In this document: positions 1-7,922 of the stretch, piece by piece
How the letters are laid out: each line of letters starts with the position of its first letter
Numbering within the stretch: position 1 is the stretch's first letter
NCBI RefSeq assembly: GCF_024343615.1
Contig: NZ_RJUB01000124.1
Location: 1-64,000, forward strand
Length of the DNA stretch: 64,000 bases
Direction: 5' to 3'
From: Ferruginibacter sp. HRS2-29
Lineage (GTDB): Bacteria; Bacteroidota; Bacteroidia; Chitinophagales; Chitinophagaceae
The notes under the pieces: model-generated
What the model saw: only the letters and a program-made list of their open reading frames with translations
What the model was told of the DNA's origin: nothing
The model's database searches: none
Translations under genes and position numbers: made by a program

Positions 1-94
1 TATGGCAACCAACTACAGCGAAAATAGCTGCGGATCAAGGCGAAGAGAAGTAATGCTTTTACAACCTAACCACATTAGCCAACTTCCCGCCTCG

Positions 95-189
95 AACGCC
101 GGGGCGTGGCCTCCCGGCCAGCCACGATTCCAGTTGATCGATATTTCATTAATGTTGACCGGCTGGCGAGGACGCCATGCCGGGGCGTT
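95..189. repeat. Imperfect 29-bp inverted repeat, GC-rich
   Basis: Two arms of about 29 bp (95-123 and 161-189) are near reverse complements and are separated by 37 bp. Both contain the words GGCTGGC, GCC and GGCGTT. The arms are far more GC-rich than the AT-rich nuclease gene that ends at 252. An open frame crosses the repeat on the minus strand, but it has no recognisable domain and looks like a by-product. It could be a REP-like element or the 3' hairpin of the nuclease transcript; nothing else is seen in 1-251. Confidence 0.6.
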
Positions 190-251
190 GTGATGGCCGA
201 ATATTTTACTGCAATAACAGCGGGTTATCCAAACTGAATTTCGCTTGGTAT

Positions 252-2036
252 TTAACGAACGTTCATTATTTGTAAATTCTTCGCGACCACCTCCACTAGT
301 CTTAGACATATTGCCATCGCTTTAGCATCACCTAAGTCATCTGGCTGCTCAAGTAGTTTTTCAAATTCATGCGCAATCCCAACTTTCGATATTGGTACTT
401 TTTTATCTAGTTCTTTTCCTTCTGGGTCTGTATAAAACTTTAAAATCTCAGCAGCCACCAATACTGAACGCTTATTTCCTTCACCGATTTCAATTTGTAC
501 AAATCCAACGTCCGCCTTTTTTAACGCAATACTTTTTTCATTTAACAAAAATTGCAGATAATTGTTGACGGCTGCCACATACACATCTTTCGGTAATAGA
601 TCTTCAATCGCTATCGCATCACTATTTATATCAGTTATAGTTCCAACATTCAGCATATATTTGTTGTTAACTACTTTTTCTTTTGCCCGTATTCTATTCA
701 AGGCGTTGCTGTCGTCATTGTCCACCAATACAAACATTGGTCTGTTTTCGTCTACCAAAATCTGTACCATCGCAGGCATATTCGACAATGATCCAGAATC
801 AATTATTGACAAAAGATCTGTGTTGAGCGAGATTTCTCCCTTCTGCATAAAATAATTTAGAAGTACCGAAAAATATATTCTGTCCTCAGGGCCCTCCACC
901 AGCAATGTTTTATCTGCATAAAAAAAGCTGTCCGAAATATCCATCCCTAGTGATGCCCTCAACTTTCTCCAATTATGTTGATAAGGTTTATGATTCACAA
1001 ATGTTCCCTTTGCCTTGTTTCTTTCTACTACCCATATTCTCGTTGGTTTATGACGGTTGATGCAAAAAGGCGAGTGCGTTGTATACAGGACAAGATTCTC
1101 CTGTGCCACTTCTTCCAACAACTTTATAAATTTCTTTTGGCTTTTAGGGTGTAATGTTAGAGCTGGTTCATCAAATAGATAAATTGAATTTGAGCGGCCG
1201 AATTTTTGATTATAAAGCTTATTAATCAAAAAAGAGAAAAAGTATTGTAGCCCTGTACTTCGATCGCCCATAAAATTGATGCCTGGGTGAACATCTTTGA
1301 ACATAACCGTAAACACACCATCATGTGATTCGATTTTTATTTGTAAGCCATTCTCTGTATTGTAATATTTTCGTAAAAGTTCATTGATGTTTTCCGCAGC
1401 CAACTCTCGTGCTTGCAAAATATCTTCAGGACTTAATCTTATGAAATCTTTGATATTTTCAATACCCCCGAGACGCAATAATTTTTCAATCGGCAGGGAC
1501 TGTGTGCCATTTTGCTCAATCTCTTTTTGTAGGTTTACTGGGATTAGCAAAAAATCCTCCTTTTCGTAGTATTCAACCAAGGGTCTTAAATCGTCTATTT
1601 TTTTTCGAAATTTATTAGCTAGTTCGTGATTCGGAATATTGTCAATGTCGACTCGAGCGCCATCGTCTGGCAACAAATGATAAGCGTCTGCTGTTTCTAA
1701 ATTATCACTTAGTCTTATTGCTATCCGCCTTATTACTCCGGAATTATAATTGATATTCTGGTGTGATACAGTTGGGTGAATCTTTCCAAGCATTGCCATT
1801 TCCGTTGGGTGAAATTCAAATATTGCTTCGATAGTGGATAATCTCAGTAATTTATTTAGTTTTTTAGTTTCATCATTTGAAATGCCTGGTTTGATAGTAA
1901 ATAGACTCAACGCCTGCAAAATATTTGACTTGCCAACTTCATTTTGCCCCACCAATCCATACATATTATCAGTAAATTTTAGCTCCAACTCTATAATAGA
2001 CTTGAAATTCTTAATGTAAAGACTTTGTATTTTCAT
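252..2036 (-). CDS. OLD-family ATP-dependent nuclease (AAA ATPase plus TOPRIM)
   Basis: This 594-aa protein has an SMC/RecF-type N-terminal strand-loop (KIQSLYIKNFKSI) and a Walker A motif GQNEVGKS at residues 30-37. The signature/Walker B/H-loop region (LFDEPALTLHP, then TTHSPF) lies near residues 290-320. A TOPRIM segment starts near residue 385 with LLVEGPEDRIY, followed by the acidic DNDDS strand. This is the architecture of OLD nucleases, known in phage P2 Old, the Gabija protein GajA and several anti-phage systems. The gene is visibly AT-richer than its neighbours, which suggests acquisition. No UvrD-like helicase (GajB) or reverse transcriptase lies upstream, and only 251 bp are visible downstream, so the system type stays open. 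A stand-alone (class 1) OLD nuclease fits best. Confidence 0.85.
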   Translation of the reverse strand: MKIQSLYIKNFKSIIELELKFTDNMYGLVGQNEVGKSNILQALSLFTIKPGISNDETKKLNKLLRLSTIEAIFEFHPTEMAMLGKIHPTVSHQNINYNSGVIRRIAIRLSDNLETADAYHLLPDDGARVDIDNIPNHELANKFRKKIDDLRPLVEYYEKEDFLLIPVNLQKEIEQNGTQSLPIEKLLRLGGIENIKDFIRLSPEDILQARELAAENINELLRKYYNTENGLQIKIESHDGVFTVMFKDVHPGINFMGDRSTGLQYFFSFLINKLYNQKFGRSNSIYLFDEPALTLHPKSQKKFIKLLEEVAQENLVLYTTHSPFCINRHKPTRIWVVERNKAKGTFVNHKPYQHNWRKLRASLGMDISDSFFYADKTLLVEGPEDRIYFSVLLNYFMQKGEISLNTDLLSIIDSGSLSNMPAMVQILVDENRPMFVLVDNDDSNALNRIRAKEKVVNNKYMLNVGTITDINSDAIAIEDLLPKDVYVAAVNNYLQFLLNEKSIALKKADVGFVQIEIGEGNKRSVLVAAEILKFYTDPEGKELDKKVPISKVGIAHEFEKLLEQPDDLGDAKAMAICLRLVEVVAKNLQIMNVR

Positions 2037-2247
2037 TATTATTTTTTAAGGTTATAATTATGCAAATAAGATGTAGTGACTTAATTTTGTTCTTCAATTT
2101 CAAAATCTCTAACGGCTATTTGTCTCTAAAATATCCACCACAATTGATTCATCAATATATACAACCCTATATCGAATATCAAAAACTCATTTTTTAATAT
2201 CCCTCTAATCAGGTCTAAGAGGTATGATGGGTGTAAGACAATCATCC

Positions 2248-3483
2248 TCACCCCTTCCCGCCCTCCCTCTTCTTCCTCACCACCTCCTTCTGTATCTCCG
2301 CCAGCTTCCCTGCCAGCTTCTCCAGCACCCACTCGCTGTTGGTATAACTCTGCGTGCGCAGGCTATCCGGCTGCAGATCGCCTACGCTGCTTTTTACATA
2401 GGGCGCCAGCAGGCGCACGAGCTCGTTAAAGTTAGCGTCTTCTATCAAGCCGGTGTTTACGGCAAACCGTAAGAATAGCGCTAGTTCGTGGGAGGTAGCG
2501 TTTATCCGGATCTTTGGTGGAGGCTTGCCGCTGCTGTCGTCGTGGGCGGCGGGAGCAGGCACGGCAAGCGGCCCCGCTTTTTCCAGGTATTGTATCCTCC
2601 CGGCCAGCCAGGTATGGATGTCGGCCAGTATGGGTACCCAATGCTCGTCGTGTATATCGCGGTGGAGGAGGAGAGCTTCGGATACATTGCGTACTTCGTG
2701 GTGGTAGAAGGTGAGGTGCTGCTGCACCGTTTCCAGTTTTTCGGCAAAGTGGCTGGCCGTATGGGCATATGCTTCCAGCAGGTTGCGGGTGTGGATGGGG
2801 AGCAAAAAGAAGTTAGCCATCAGCGAACGCTTTATGTAGCGCAGCGAGTGAAAAGCGTGTTTGCCTTTTAATACATACCCTAATATTTCACGCTGCCGCT
2901 TAAACGTAAGCCGGATAGAAGGTATATATACCTGCATGGGAAGCACTGTGAGGGTGCTGATGAGGGAGTAAGGCGCCTCATGCTGTTCGAGTAACTGCGT
3001 GATCTGCCGTACGCCTCGCTTGGTTTCCCGCCAGCGGTGGGCCCGGTAAAAATGCGGGACCAGCAGATCGTGGTTCCAGAAATTTCTATAATACTTCCAC
3101 GCCCCCAGCAGCAGGTTGCGCAGCTCGTTGAATATGGCGTAATAGTGATCTTTCACCGGTGCCTCCATCTTGTCAAAATCATCAGCATAGCGGGTACGAA
3201 AATATTTGTACAATATGTTGAGCGCCCGGGTAGTATCGCGTTGCAGATAGTTCAGCCGGTTTATCAGTGCGGGCATATCCATATCGCTGGCGGCCCTTGC
3301 TGCATTATCCTTTAAGAAAAAAAGCGAATCGAGGGTGATGGTCATCTGAAGCTCTCTGGCGCAGCCGATGATCTTTTCAGCCATGGCACGCAGGTATCGT
3401 TCAGGATGTTCCTTCTGCAAAAGCTGTGCAGGGTGCAGGTGCGTAGACAGTACGCGAACAACATTATCCAACTCATATTTCAT
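2248..3483 (-). CDS. Hypothetical protein with RteC-like C-terminal domain
   Basis: This 411-aa, mostly helical protein lacks a signal peptide or membrane segment. The N-terminal 300 residues are rich in His, Tyr and Arg and are unrecognised. After a Pro/Ala linker (PAPAAHDDSSGKPPPK), the last 90 residues (ELALFLRFAVNTGLIED, then SEWVLEKLAGKLAEI) follow the pattern of the C-terminal helical domain of RteC. In Bacteroides conjugative transposons that regulator has a similar ELIYALYESG segment. The match is by eye only. No conjugation, integration or excision genes surround it, so if the resemblance is real it is a chromosomal relative. The gene ends in a Lys/Arg-rich tail (KKREGGKG). Confidence 0.6.
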   Translation of the reverse strand: MKYELDNVVRVLSTHLHPAQLLQKEHPERYLRAMAEKIIGCARELQMTITLDSLFFLKDNAARAASDMDMPALINRLNYLQRDTTRALNILYKYFRTRYADDFDKMEAPVKDHYYAIFNELRNLLLGAWKYYRNFWNHDLLVPHFYRAHRWRETKRGVRQITQLLEQHEAPYSLISTLTVLPMQVYIPSIRLTFKRQREILGYVLKGKHAFHSLRYIKRSLMANFFLLPIHTRNLLEAYAHTASHFAEKLETVQQHLTFYHHEVRNVSEALLLHRDIHDEHWVPILADIHTWLAGRIQYLEKAGPLAVPAPAAHDDSSGKPPPKIRINATSHELALFLRFAVNTGLIEDANFNELVRLLAPYVKSSVGDLQPDSLRTQSYTNSEWVLEKLAGKLAEIQKEVVRKKREGGKG

Positions 3484-3696
3484 AGTTGCCGGTGGGGATT
3501 AAAAGTAAAAACCAGGGTTAAAGGGTGCTTTGCAAAGCAGTTAAGTACTCCAATTTATTCTAATTCCGGCAAAAAAGCATTTTCACCAAAAACTATTTTA
3601 AAAAATTATTCCCGCGTCCCTACTCACTATTACAGGTGTGGAGGTAATAGTGTAATAGTTTCTGTGAAGTGGCTGGATGATTTTTGTGGTGGGAAA

Positions 3697-3757
3697 GGTT
3701 GAAGGTTGAAGGTTGATGGTTGAAAGTTGAAGGTTGATGGTTGAAAGTTGAAGGTTT
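3697..3757. repeat. Heptamer tandem repeat with 21-bp higher-order period
   Basis: About eight heptamers of the form TGAAGGT, TGATGGT and TGAAAGT run head to tail. The triple TGAAGGT-TGATGGT-TGAAAGT occurs twice, so the array has a 21-bp super-period. It is not in a gene. Similar short-unit arrays occur at 43042-43190 with a different unit. Confidence 0.8.
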
Positions 3758-3808
3758 TGTGGTCAGCCTAAGATGATCGGGATGCGGGATAAAAAAATAT
3801 AAAAATCC

Positions 3809-3893
3809 GTTACAAGATTTTTTTGAAAAAAAATTGTAACAAAAAATAAATCAAAAAACTGTTACACTTTTTTTTAAAAAAAAGTTTGTAACA
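3809..3893. promoter_or_regulatory. Two tandem GTTACA...TGTAAC hairpins before an HTH gene
   Basis: Two inverted repeats of about 32 bp (3809-3840 and 3861-3892) have the same design: an outer GTTACA/TTGTAAC pair around a T7-8/A8 inner stem. They lie 24 bp before the start of a small helix-turn-helix protein. Possible readings are duplicated operators for that protein, or transcription terminators pointing either way (each stem has a T-run on both strands). The repeat of both the outer word and the inner architecture favours a protein-binding or structural role over chance. Confidence 0.5.
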
Positions 3894-3916
3894 AGAACGA
3901 CAAAAACTACCAGGCC

Positions 3917-4486
3917 ATGAAAAAAAAGCAAAGGCAGGATTTTACGCACTTACTGATCAAAGCGTTTAGAGAACAGTATGGATTTACACAGCAGGAATTG
4001 TGCAGGCTGCTGGGAATTGGCAGGGAGCAACTTGCTATGGCAGAAGCGGTATTGCGTCCGTTTCCTAAAACAGGGGCGACAGAATTTATGGCCCTGAAGC
4101 AAAAACTGGATACTGAAAGAACCGTGGGCACTGAGCGGGATTGGGCAGAGTTTGACCGCGAGCCTTTGCGCATCTTCTGGTGGCAGTGCCAGCAACAGCT
4201 GATAGAGATGGAGTACCAGCTGATAGAATTGAACAAAGAACTTTCGCAGATGGAACAGCAGGAAGCGGCACAGCGCAAGGTGATAGAAAGGTGGGATAAT
4301 ATCCCCGAAGAGGTGAGGGCTGCAATAGCCGATGAATACACGATCAAAAACATTTACAGCAGGTGTTTTTCCAAACTTGCCCGGTGCGGTACAGCCGCCC
4401 GGCTCGAAAAACAACTGCAGATAAAAATATTCCTGGCCAGGATAGATGTGCTGAAGGCATTTGTTGCCGACAACCATCGGGCGTAA
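3917..4486 (+). CDS. Small HTH protein with long helical tail
   Basis: This 189-aa protein has an N-terminal XRE-like helix-turn-helix (residues 10-40: LLIKAFREQYGFTQQELCRL then LLGIGREQL). It is followed by a long Gln/Glu-rich helical stretch (WWQCQQQLIEMEYQLIELNK, residues 90-120) likely to form a coiled coil. The combination suggests a DNA-binding dimer. The gene sits just after two tandem hairpins that may be its own operators, and 53 bp before a second small gene on the same strand. No function is recognised; an orphan regulator, or part of a small two-gene cassette, are the alternatives. Confidence 0.7.
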   Translation: MKKKQRQDFTHLLIKAFREQYGFTQQELCRLLGIGREQLAMAEAVLRPFPKTGATEFMALKQKLDTERTVGTERDWAEFDREPLRIFWWQCQQQLIEMEYQLIELNKELSQMEQQEAAQRKVIERWDNIPEEVRAAIADEYTIKNIYSRCFSKLARCGTAARLEKQLQIKIFLARIDVLKAFVADNHRA

Positions 4487-4539
4487 GCTCCTTCGCTTGT
4501 AAACAGGAGCATAATAAATCAACTATTAAATTTAAAAAA

Positions 4540-4950
4540 ATGAAAAATTCTATTCCGGATCTGATGACGGTTGCAGCATGCGACCACCAGATCACGCTGG
4601 CAAAGACTGCGCTGGTAGCCATGCAGTTTGCGCAAAGCCAGGTAGACAAAAAGAACTTCACCGCCATTACCAAAGGCCCCGATTATGAACGGGAGGTGGC
4701 CAGTACGCAACAGCAGATCGCTATGCTCGAAGCCGGCATCCCTGGTATGCCCGAAGGGCCCGGTAAAGTAGATGCCAACAACAACCTGCAGCAGTTGAAA
4801 GCCGACCTTATCAACCTGTTGAAAAAGGAAGGCAGCTATGGCGTAGACAGCCTCTTTGAGCAGCAGGGCGAATACATTGCCCTCGGCGGGAAGATCGAAG
4901 CATTTCAAACGTTCATCGATGCGTTGAACGCGAGGAAAGCGGAACTCTAA
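4540..4950 (+). CDS. Hypothetical protein, 136 aa, partner of the HTH gene
   Basis: The start was placed at the ATG at 4540 (MKNSIPDLMTVAACDHQITL), because the reading frame upstream of it overlaps the preceding HTH gene and shows no protein-like sequence. The product is soluble and helical, with no signal peptide or known motif. A Gly/Pro-rich turn (IPGMPEGPGKVDANNN, near residues 76-91) splits it into two helical halves. It follows the HTH gene by 53 bp and is closed by a strong terminator at 4993-5026, so the two are probably cotranscribed. Function unknown. Confidence 0.7.
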   Translation: MKNSIPDLMTVAACDHQITLAKTALVAMQFAQSQVDKKNFTAITKGPDYEREVASTQQQIAMLEAGIPGMPEGPGKVDANNNLQQLKADLINLLKKEGSYGVDSLFEQQGEYIALGGKIEAFQTFIDALNARKAEL

Positions 4951-4992
4951 TGTATGATGGATGATGTGTGATGTATGATGTGAGCAAGCCGG

Positions 4993-5026
4993 GCGCCTGC
5001 AATATTGCAGGCGCTTTGTTTTTTTT
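4993..5026 (+). terminator. Intrinsic terminator after the HTH cassette
   Basis: A perfect 22-bp palindrome (GCGCCTGCAATATTGCAGGC plus GC, 4993-5014) is followed by a T-rich tract to 5026. It lies 43 bp after the stop of the 136-aa protein. Confidence 0.85.
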
Positions 5027-5069
5027 GCCTGCCGCCCCGCGAATACTGCCGGCAGGTCAATAACCGCTT

Positions 5070-5164
5070 AAGGTCGACCACCTTGGGAACGACGTATAAC
5101 TGTAGCGTCCGTCATTGCGGGAAGTAAGGCCAACTTGAAAGTACTTAATAAGGTGGCCGACCTT
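5070..5164. repeat. 15-bp inverted repeat around AAGGTCGACCACCTT
   Basis: AAGGTCGACCACCTT at 5070-5084 and AAGGTGGCCGACCTT at 5150-5164 are complementary at 14 of 15 positions, with 65 bp between them. It lies just downstream of the minus-strand small membrane protein gene that ends at 5190. Confidence 0.5.
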
Positions 5165-5189
5165 TTAGTGCAAGAGTTTTCCCTATAGT

Positions 5190-5399
5190 TTAGTCTAAAA
5201 ACACGAAGATCAAAAAGAGTGTCGCGGACATTAAGATAAATCCCATTAGCAGGGTAAATTCTCTGCTTAAACTATTCGAATTTTCCCATCCATCCCCCCT
5301 GGATTGGAGTGATTCAAATGGAGGTTTGTCAATAATGCCCGAATAAAGTATGTAAGCGCTCAGCAAGAAAAGAACAATTATTACAGGGAGAAGTATCAT
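5190..5399 (-). CDS. Small two-helix membrane protein
   Basis: The 69-aa product starts with a hydrophobic helix (MILLPVIIVLFLLSAYILY) and ends with another (LLMGFILMSATLFLIFVFL), separated by about 25 polar residues. That pattern is typical of a real small inner-membrane protein rather than a chance frame. The upstream region is AT-rich and free of other genes. No family is recognised, and the neighbours give no hint of function. Confidence 0.5.
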   Translation of the reverse strand: MILLPVIIVLFLLSAYILYSGIIDKPPFESLQSRGDGWENSNSLSREFTLLMGFILMSATLFLIFVFLD

Positions 5400-5635
5400 G
5401 ATTGATTTTAAATTAGGCTGGCTTGCCGACTAAGATAGAAAATAGGCGTAAATAATAAGAAATAAATAAATTTTTCATTGTGTAGCCGGCCACTTTCACT
5501 TTTATCAGTTCTTGTTATCAGGGAATTAAAAATCAATAAATATCATTTTCCTAATCTCAATCGGCGATGATAAACTAAGCCGGTCTTCTAAATACTAACC
5601 GGCATATTTTTACTTACTTTACATAAAACATCACC

Positions 5636-5965
5636 GTGATCACTGATGAAAAAATAGCTTCCATTAAAAAGCGTTTGAAAAACGGCGAGCCTGTCGGGGA
5701 GATCAAAGCCGGGCTGGATGCCGAAGGGTATACCAAAGAAGATATAGAAGCCTGCTTTCCGGCACATACATACGATATGTCGGGCTGGTATCTGCTCTTT
5801 GGAAGCATATTACTGCTTTGGGGGATCATTGTATTTATGGGTTCAGGCAATATTTTCCTGCTGATCTGCGGAGGGGCATTGCTGGTGCTGTATTACGAGG
5901 CAAAGAAGAAGAAAGATAAAAAGAAGGCGGATGATATTGTATCGGATATTGGTTCGGATCTTTGA
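5636..5965 (+). CDS. Small membrane protein, 109 aa, GTG start
   Basis: The start is a GTG at 5636, because an in-frame TAA lies four codons upstream and no ATG precedes the conserved-looking N-terminus (ITDEKIASIKKRLKNGEPVG). That N-terminus resembles a short amphipathic helical domain in which residues 5-40 read like a small recognition or docking motif. One or two transmembrane helices follow (WYLLFGSILLLWGIIVFM, then IFLLICGGALLVLYY). The C-terminus is a Lys-rich cytoplasmic tail. The stop codon touches the large inverted repeat at 5964-6138. Function unknown. Confidence 0.65.
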   Translation: MITDEKIASIKKRLKNGEPVGEIKAGLDAEGYTKEDIEACFPAHTYDMSGWYLLFGSILLLWGIIVFMGSGNIFLLICGGALLVLYYEAKKKKDKKKADDIVSDIGSDL

Positions 5966-6138
5966 TCACGGATTTTAGATGGATTAGGGGATTGCACAGA
6001 TTTTTCACTTCGTGAAAATAAAATGCAGTTCGCAAAAGCTTCCATAACTATTGTATGTGCAAGTTTTTGCGAACTGCATTTTATTTTTGCTTTAGCAAAA
6101 AAATCCGTGTAATCCCCTAATCAATTTTAATCCGTGAT
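5964..6138. repeat. Large inverted repeat shared by two convergent genes
   Basis: Two arms of about 78 bp (5964-6041 and 6061-6138) are imperfect reverse complements at roughly 85 percent by eye. The left arm begins inside the stop codon of the 109-aa membrane protein gene. The right arm contains the stop codon and last six sense codons (SRIKID) of the convergent FAD dehydrogenase gene. Each arm carries a small nested hairpin at the same place, but with different sequence: TTTTCAC/GTGAAAA in the left arm, and a TTTTTTGC/GCAAAAA type in the right. A bidirectional terminator or structured 3' element is likely. Confidence 0.8.
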
Positions 6139-7751
6139 CCTATCTTCTCCACGATCACCTTCGCTACCCGCTCCCCATCCATCGCCGCACTCACGATCCC
6201 GCCCGCATATCCCGCTCCTTCACCCGATGGATAGAGGTTGCTGATCTGCGGATGTTCGAGCGCTTCGTTGCGGGGGATGCGCACCGGGCTGCTGGTACGG
6301 CTTTCGGTAGCTACCACCACGGCTTCATTGGTGAGGTAGCCGCGGAGCTTTTTGCCGAAGGCTTTAAATCCCCCCACGAGGGTGTCGTATATAAATGAAG
6401 GCAATACAGTAGTAAGGTCTGCCGATTTCAATCCCGGCAGGTAAGAGTTCTTTGGCAGGCTGGCAGAAACTTTCCGGTTGATAAAATCCTGCATGCGTTG
6501 TGCCGGGGCTACAAAATTGCCGCCACCGGCTTCAAAAGCCGCCTGCTCAACCATCTGCTGAAACTTTAAAAAAAGCAGCGGGTCATCTGCAGAAACTTTC
6601 GTGTCGGAAGAACCTTTTGAACCTTTGAACCCTTGAACTTTTGAACCATTCAAGTACTCCAAAGCATCACGTTGCTCCACCTGCACTACCATGCCGCTAT
6701 TAGCAAACGGGTTGTTCCTCTTCGAGGGGCTCCACCCATTTACCACCAGTTCGCCGGGAGACGTTGCCGCCGGGGCGATGATGCCACCCGGGCACATGCA
6801 AAACGAGAAAACCCCACGGCCTTCTACCTGCTGCACCAAAGAGTAGGAGGCGGGTGGAAGATGTTCGTCGCGGTCGGTAGCGTGGTATTGTATGCCGTCG
6901 ATGAGTTGCTGCGGGTGTTCGATGCGCACGCCGAGGGCGAACGGTTTGGCTTCTATCAGGATACCTTTGCTATGCAGGAGTTCAAATATGTCGCGGGCCG
7001 AATGACCGGTAGCCAATATATAGGCATCACCGGAAAAACGGTCGCCGTCGGCGGTGAGCACTTCTTTGATCGTTCCTTTTTCCACCACAAGATCGGTCAC
7101 TTTTTTCTCGAAGAGAAATTCGCCGCCATGATCGGTGATGACTTTGCGCATGGCAGTGATGATATGCGGCAGTTTGTTGGTGCCGATATGCGGATGGGCA
7201 TCGTATAATATATTATCGGGTGCGCCAAATTGAACGAAGAGCTGAAGTATGCGGTCGATGTCGCCGCGTTTGCTGCTGCGGGTATATAATTTACCATCGC
7301 TGTACGTACCGGCGCCCCCTTCGCCGAAGCAATAATTGCTCTCGCTGTTTACGATGCCTTCCTTGTTGAGAATGGCCAGGTCGCGGCGGCGGCTTCGCAC
7401 ATCTTTTCCCCTTTCGAGCAGGATGGGTTTGATGCCATATCCGAGTAGCTGAAGGGCGGCAAAAAGCCCGGTTGGTCCGGCACCGATGATGACCACTTTT
7501 TTGGAAGCATCGGTCACGTTTTGGAAGGTAAACTGCTTACCGTTAACCGGTTGCGATGGTTCGCCGATGAAGGCATTTACCGTGAGGTTGATATACACGG
7601 TTTTTCCCCGGGCATCGATGGATTTTTTCAGGGGGGTAAATCCGTAGATATCCGTCTCTTTTTTGGCCGCGGATTTCGCTATCTTTTTTTTGATGACGGC
7701 GTCGTCGGCGGCTTCTGCGGGCGATAATTTTAAAGAGATCTTTTGTTGCAT
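6117..7751 (-). CDS. FAD-dependent dehydrogenase (COG2509-like)
   Basis: This 544-aa protein has a Rossmann FAD-binding motif VVIIGAGPTGLFAALQL at residues 86-102. A conserved NYCFGEGGAGTYSDGKLYTR segment follows near residue 140, and a C-terminal FAD loop (NLYPSGEGAGYAGGIVSAAM) near residue 510. These are hallmarks of the conserved FAD-dependent dehydrogenase family related to BaiN/GltD-like flavoproteins; the physiological substrate is unknown. Two oddities are visible. Residues around 367-381 (NGSKVQGFKGSKGSS) are encoded by a GTTCAAAAG-type minisatellite found elsewhere between genes. The last six residues come from a dispersed inverted repeat. Confidence 0.85.
   Translation of the reverse strand: MQQKISLKLSPAEAADDAVIKKKIAKSAAKKETDIYGFTPLKKSIDARGKTVYINLTVNAFIGEPSQPVNGKQFTFQNVTDASKKVVIIGAGPTGLFAALQLLGYGIKPILLERGKDVRSRRRDLAILNKEGIVNSESNYCFGEGGAGTYSDGKLYTRSSKRGDIDRILQLFVQFGAPDNILYDAHPHIGTNKLPHIITAMRKVITDHGGEFLFEKKVTDLVVEKGTIKEVLTADGDRFSGDAYILATGHSARDIFELLHSKGILIEAKPFALGVRIEHPQQLIDGIQYHATDRDEHLPPASYSLVQQVEGRGVFSFCMCPGGIIAPAATSPGELVVNGWSPSKRNNPFANSGMVVQVEQRDALEYLNGSKVQGFKGSKGSSDTKVSADDPLLFLKFQQMVEQAAFEAGGGNFVAPAQRMQDFINRKVSASLPKNSYLPGLKSADLTTVLPSFIYDTLVGGFKAFGKKLRGYLTNEAVVVATESRTSSPVRIPRNEALEHPQISNLYPSGEGAGYAGGIVSAAMDGERVAKVIVEKIGSRIKID
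6610..6652. repeat. GTTCAAAAG minisatellite inside a coding gene
   Basis: Five units of the GAACCTTTT/GAACCTTTG/GAACTTTTG type lie in frame within the FAD dehydrogenase gene and encode a Lys/Gly/Ser-rich insert. The same unit forms the intergenic array at 43042-43190 and the hairpin at 26887-26953. Confidence 0.75.
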
Positions 7752-7821
7752 AATATTTCACGCAAAGGCGCAAAGAAAACGTAAAGGCGCAATTTTTTTT
7801 ATATCTGCATTTTAAACAAAA

Positions 7822-7900
7822 CTGTCAGGCTGAGCTTGTCGAAGCCGGTCCGAATTAATCTTCTATTTGGAATAGCCTTCGACAAGCTCAGGCTGACAGT
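7822..7900. repeat. REP-like palindrome, copy 1
   Basis: CTGTCAGGCTGAGCTTGTCG at 7822 pairs with its complement ending at 7900 (GCCTTCGACAAGCTCAGGCT). The CTTCGACAAGCTCAG word is known as a dispersed repeat in many bacterial genomes. Copies 1 and 2 bracket the DUF3127 gene. Confidence 0.85.
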
Positions 7901-7922
7901 ACTATTAAAATGAGTCGTTATA

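Larger units (their letters stand above)
3484..3916. other. Gene-poor 430-bp gap holding three kinds of repeat
   Basis: No credible gene is seen. From left to right it holds a 9-bp inverted repeat (CACTATTAC/GTAATAGTG, 3625-3652), a heptamer tandem repeat (3697-3757) and two AT-rich hairpins (3809-3840 and 3860-3893) directly upstream of the small HTH gene. Confidence 0.7.

Noticed and set aside
13-309. 98-codon open frame on the minus strand across the first inverted repeat
   Set aside because: It crosses the hairpin and overlaps the end of the nuclease gene in another frame; composition follows the repeat and there is no domain.
252-2036. Gabija (GajA/GajB) or retron reading of the OLD gene
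   Set aside because: No UvrD-like helicase or reverse transcriptase lies next to it in the visible sequence; the left side is cut off, so it cannot be confirmed.
3697-3757. CRISPR-like array
   Set aside because: Units are 7 bp without spacers, and no cas genes exist in the window; the same holds for the 8-9-bp array at 43042.
3950-4522. 190-codon open frame on the strand opposite the HTH gene
   Set aside because: It lies wholly opposite a better gene with an HTH motif and has Cys/His/Phe-rich, shadow-like composition.
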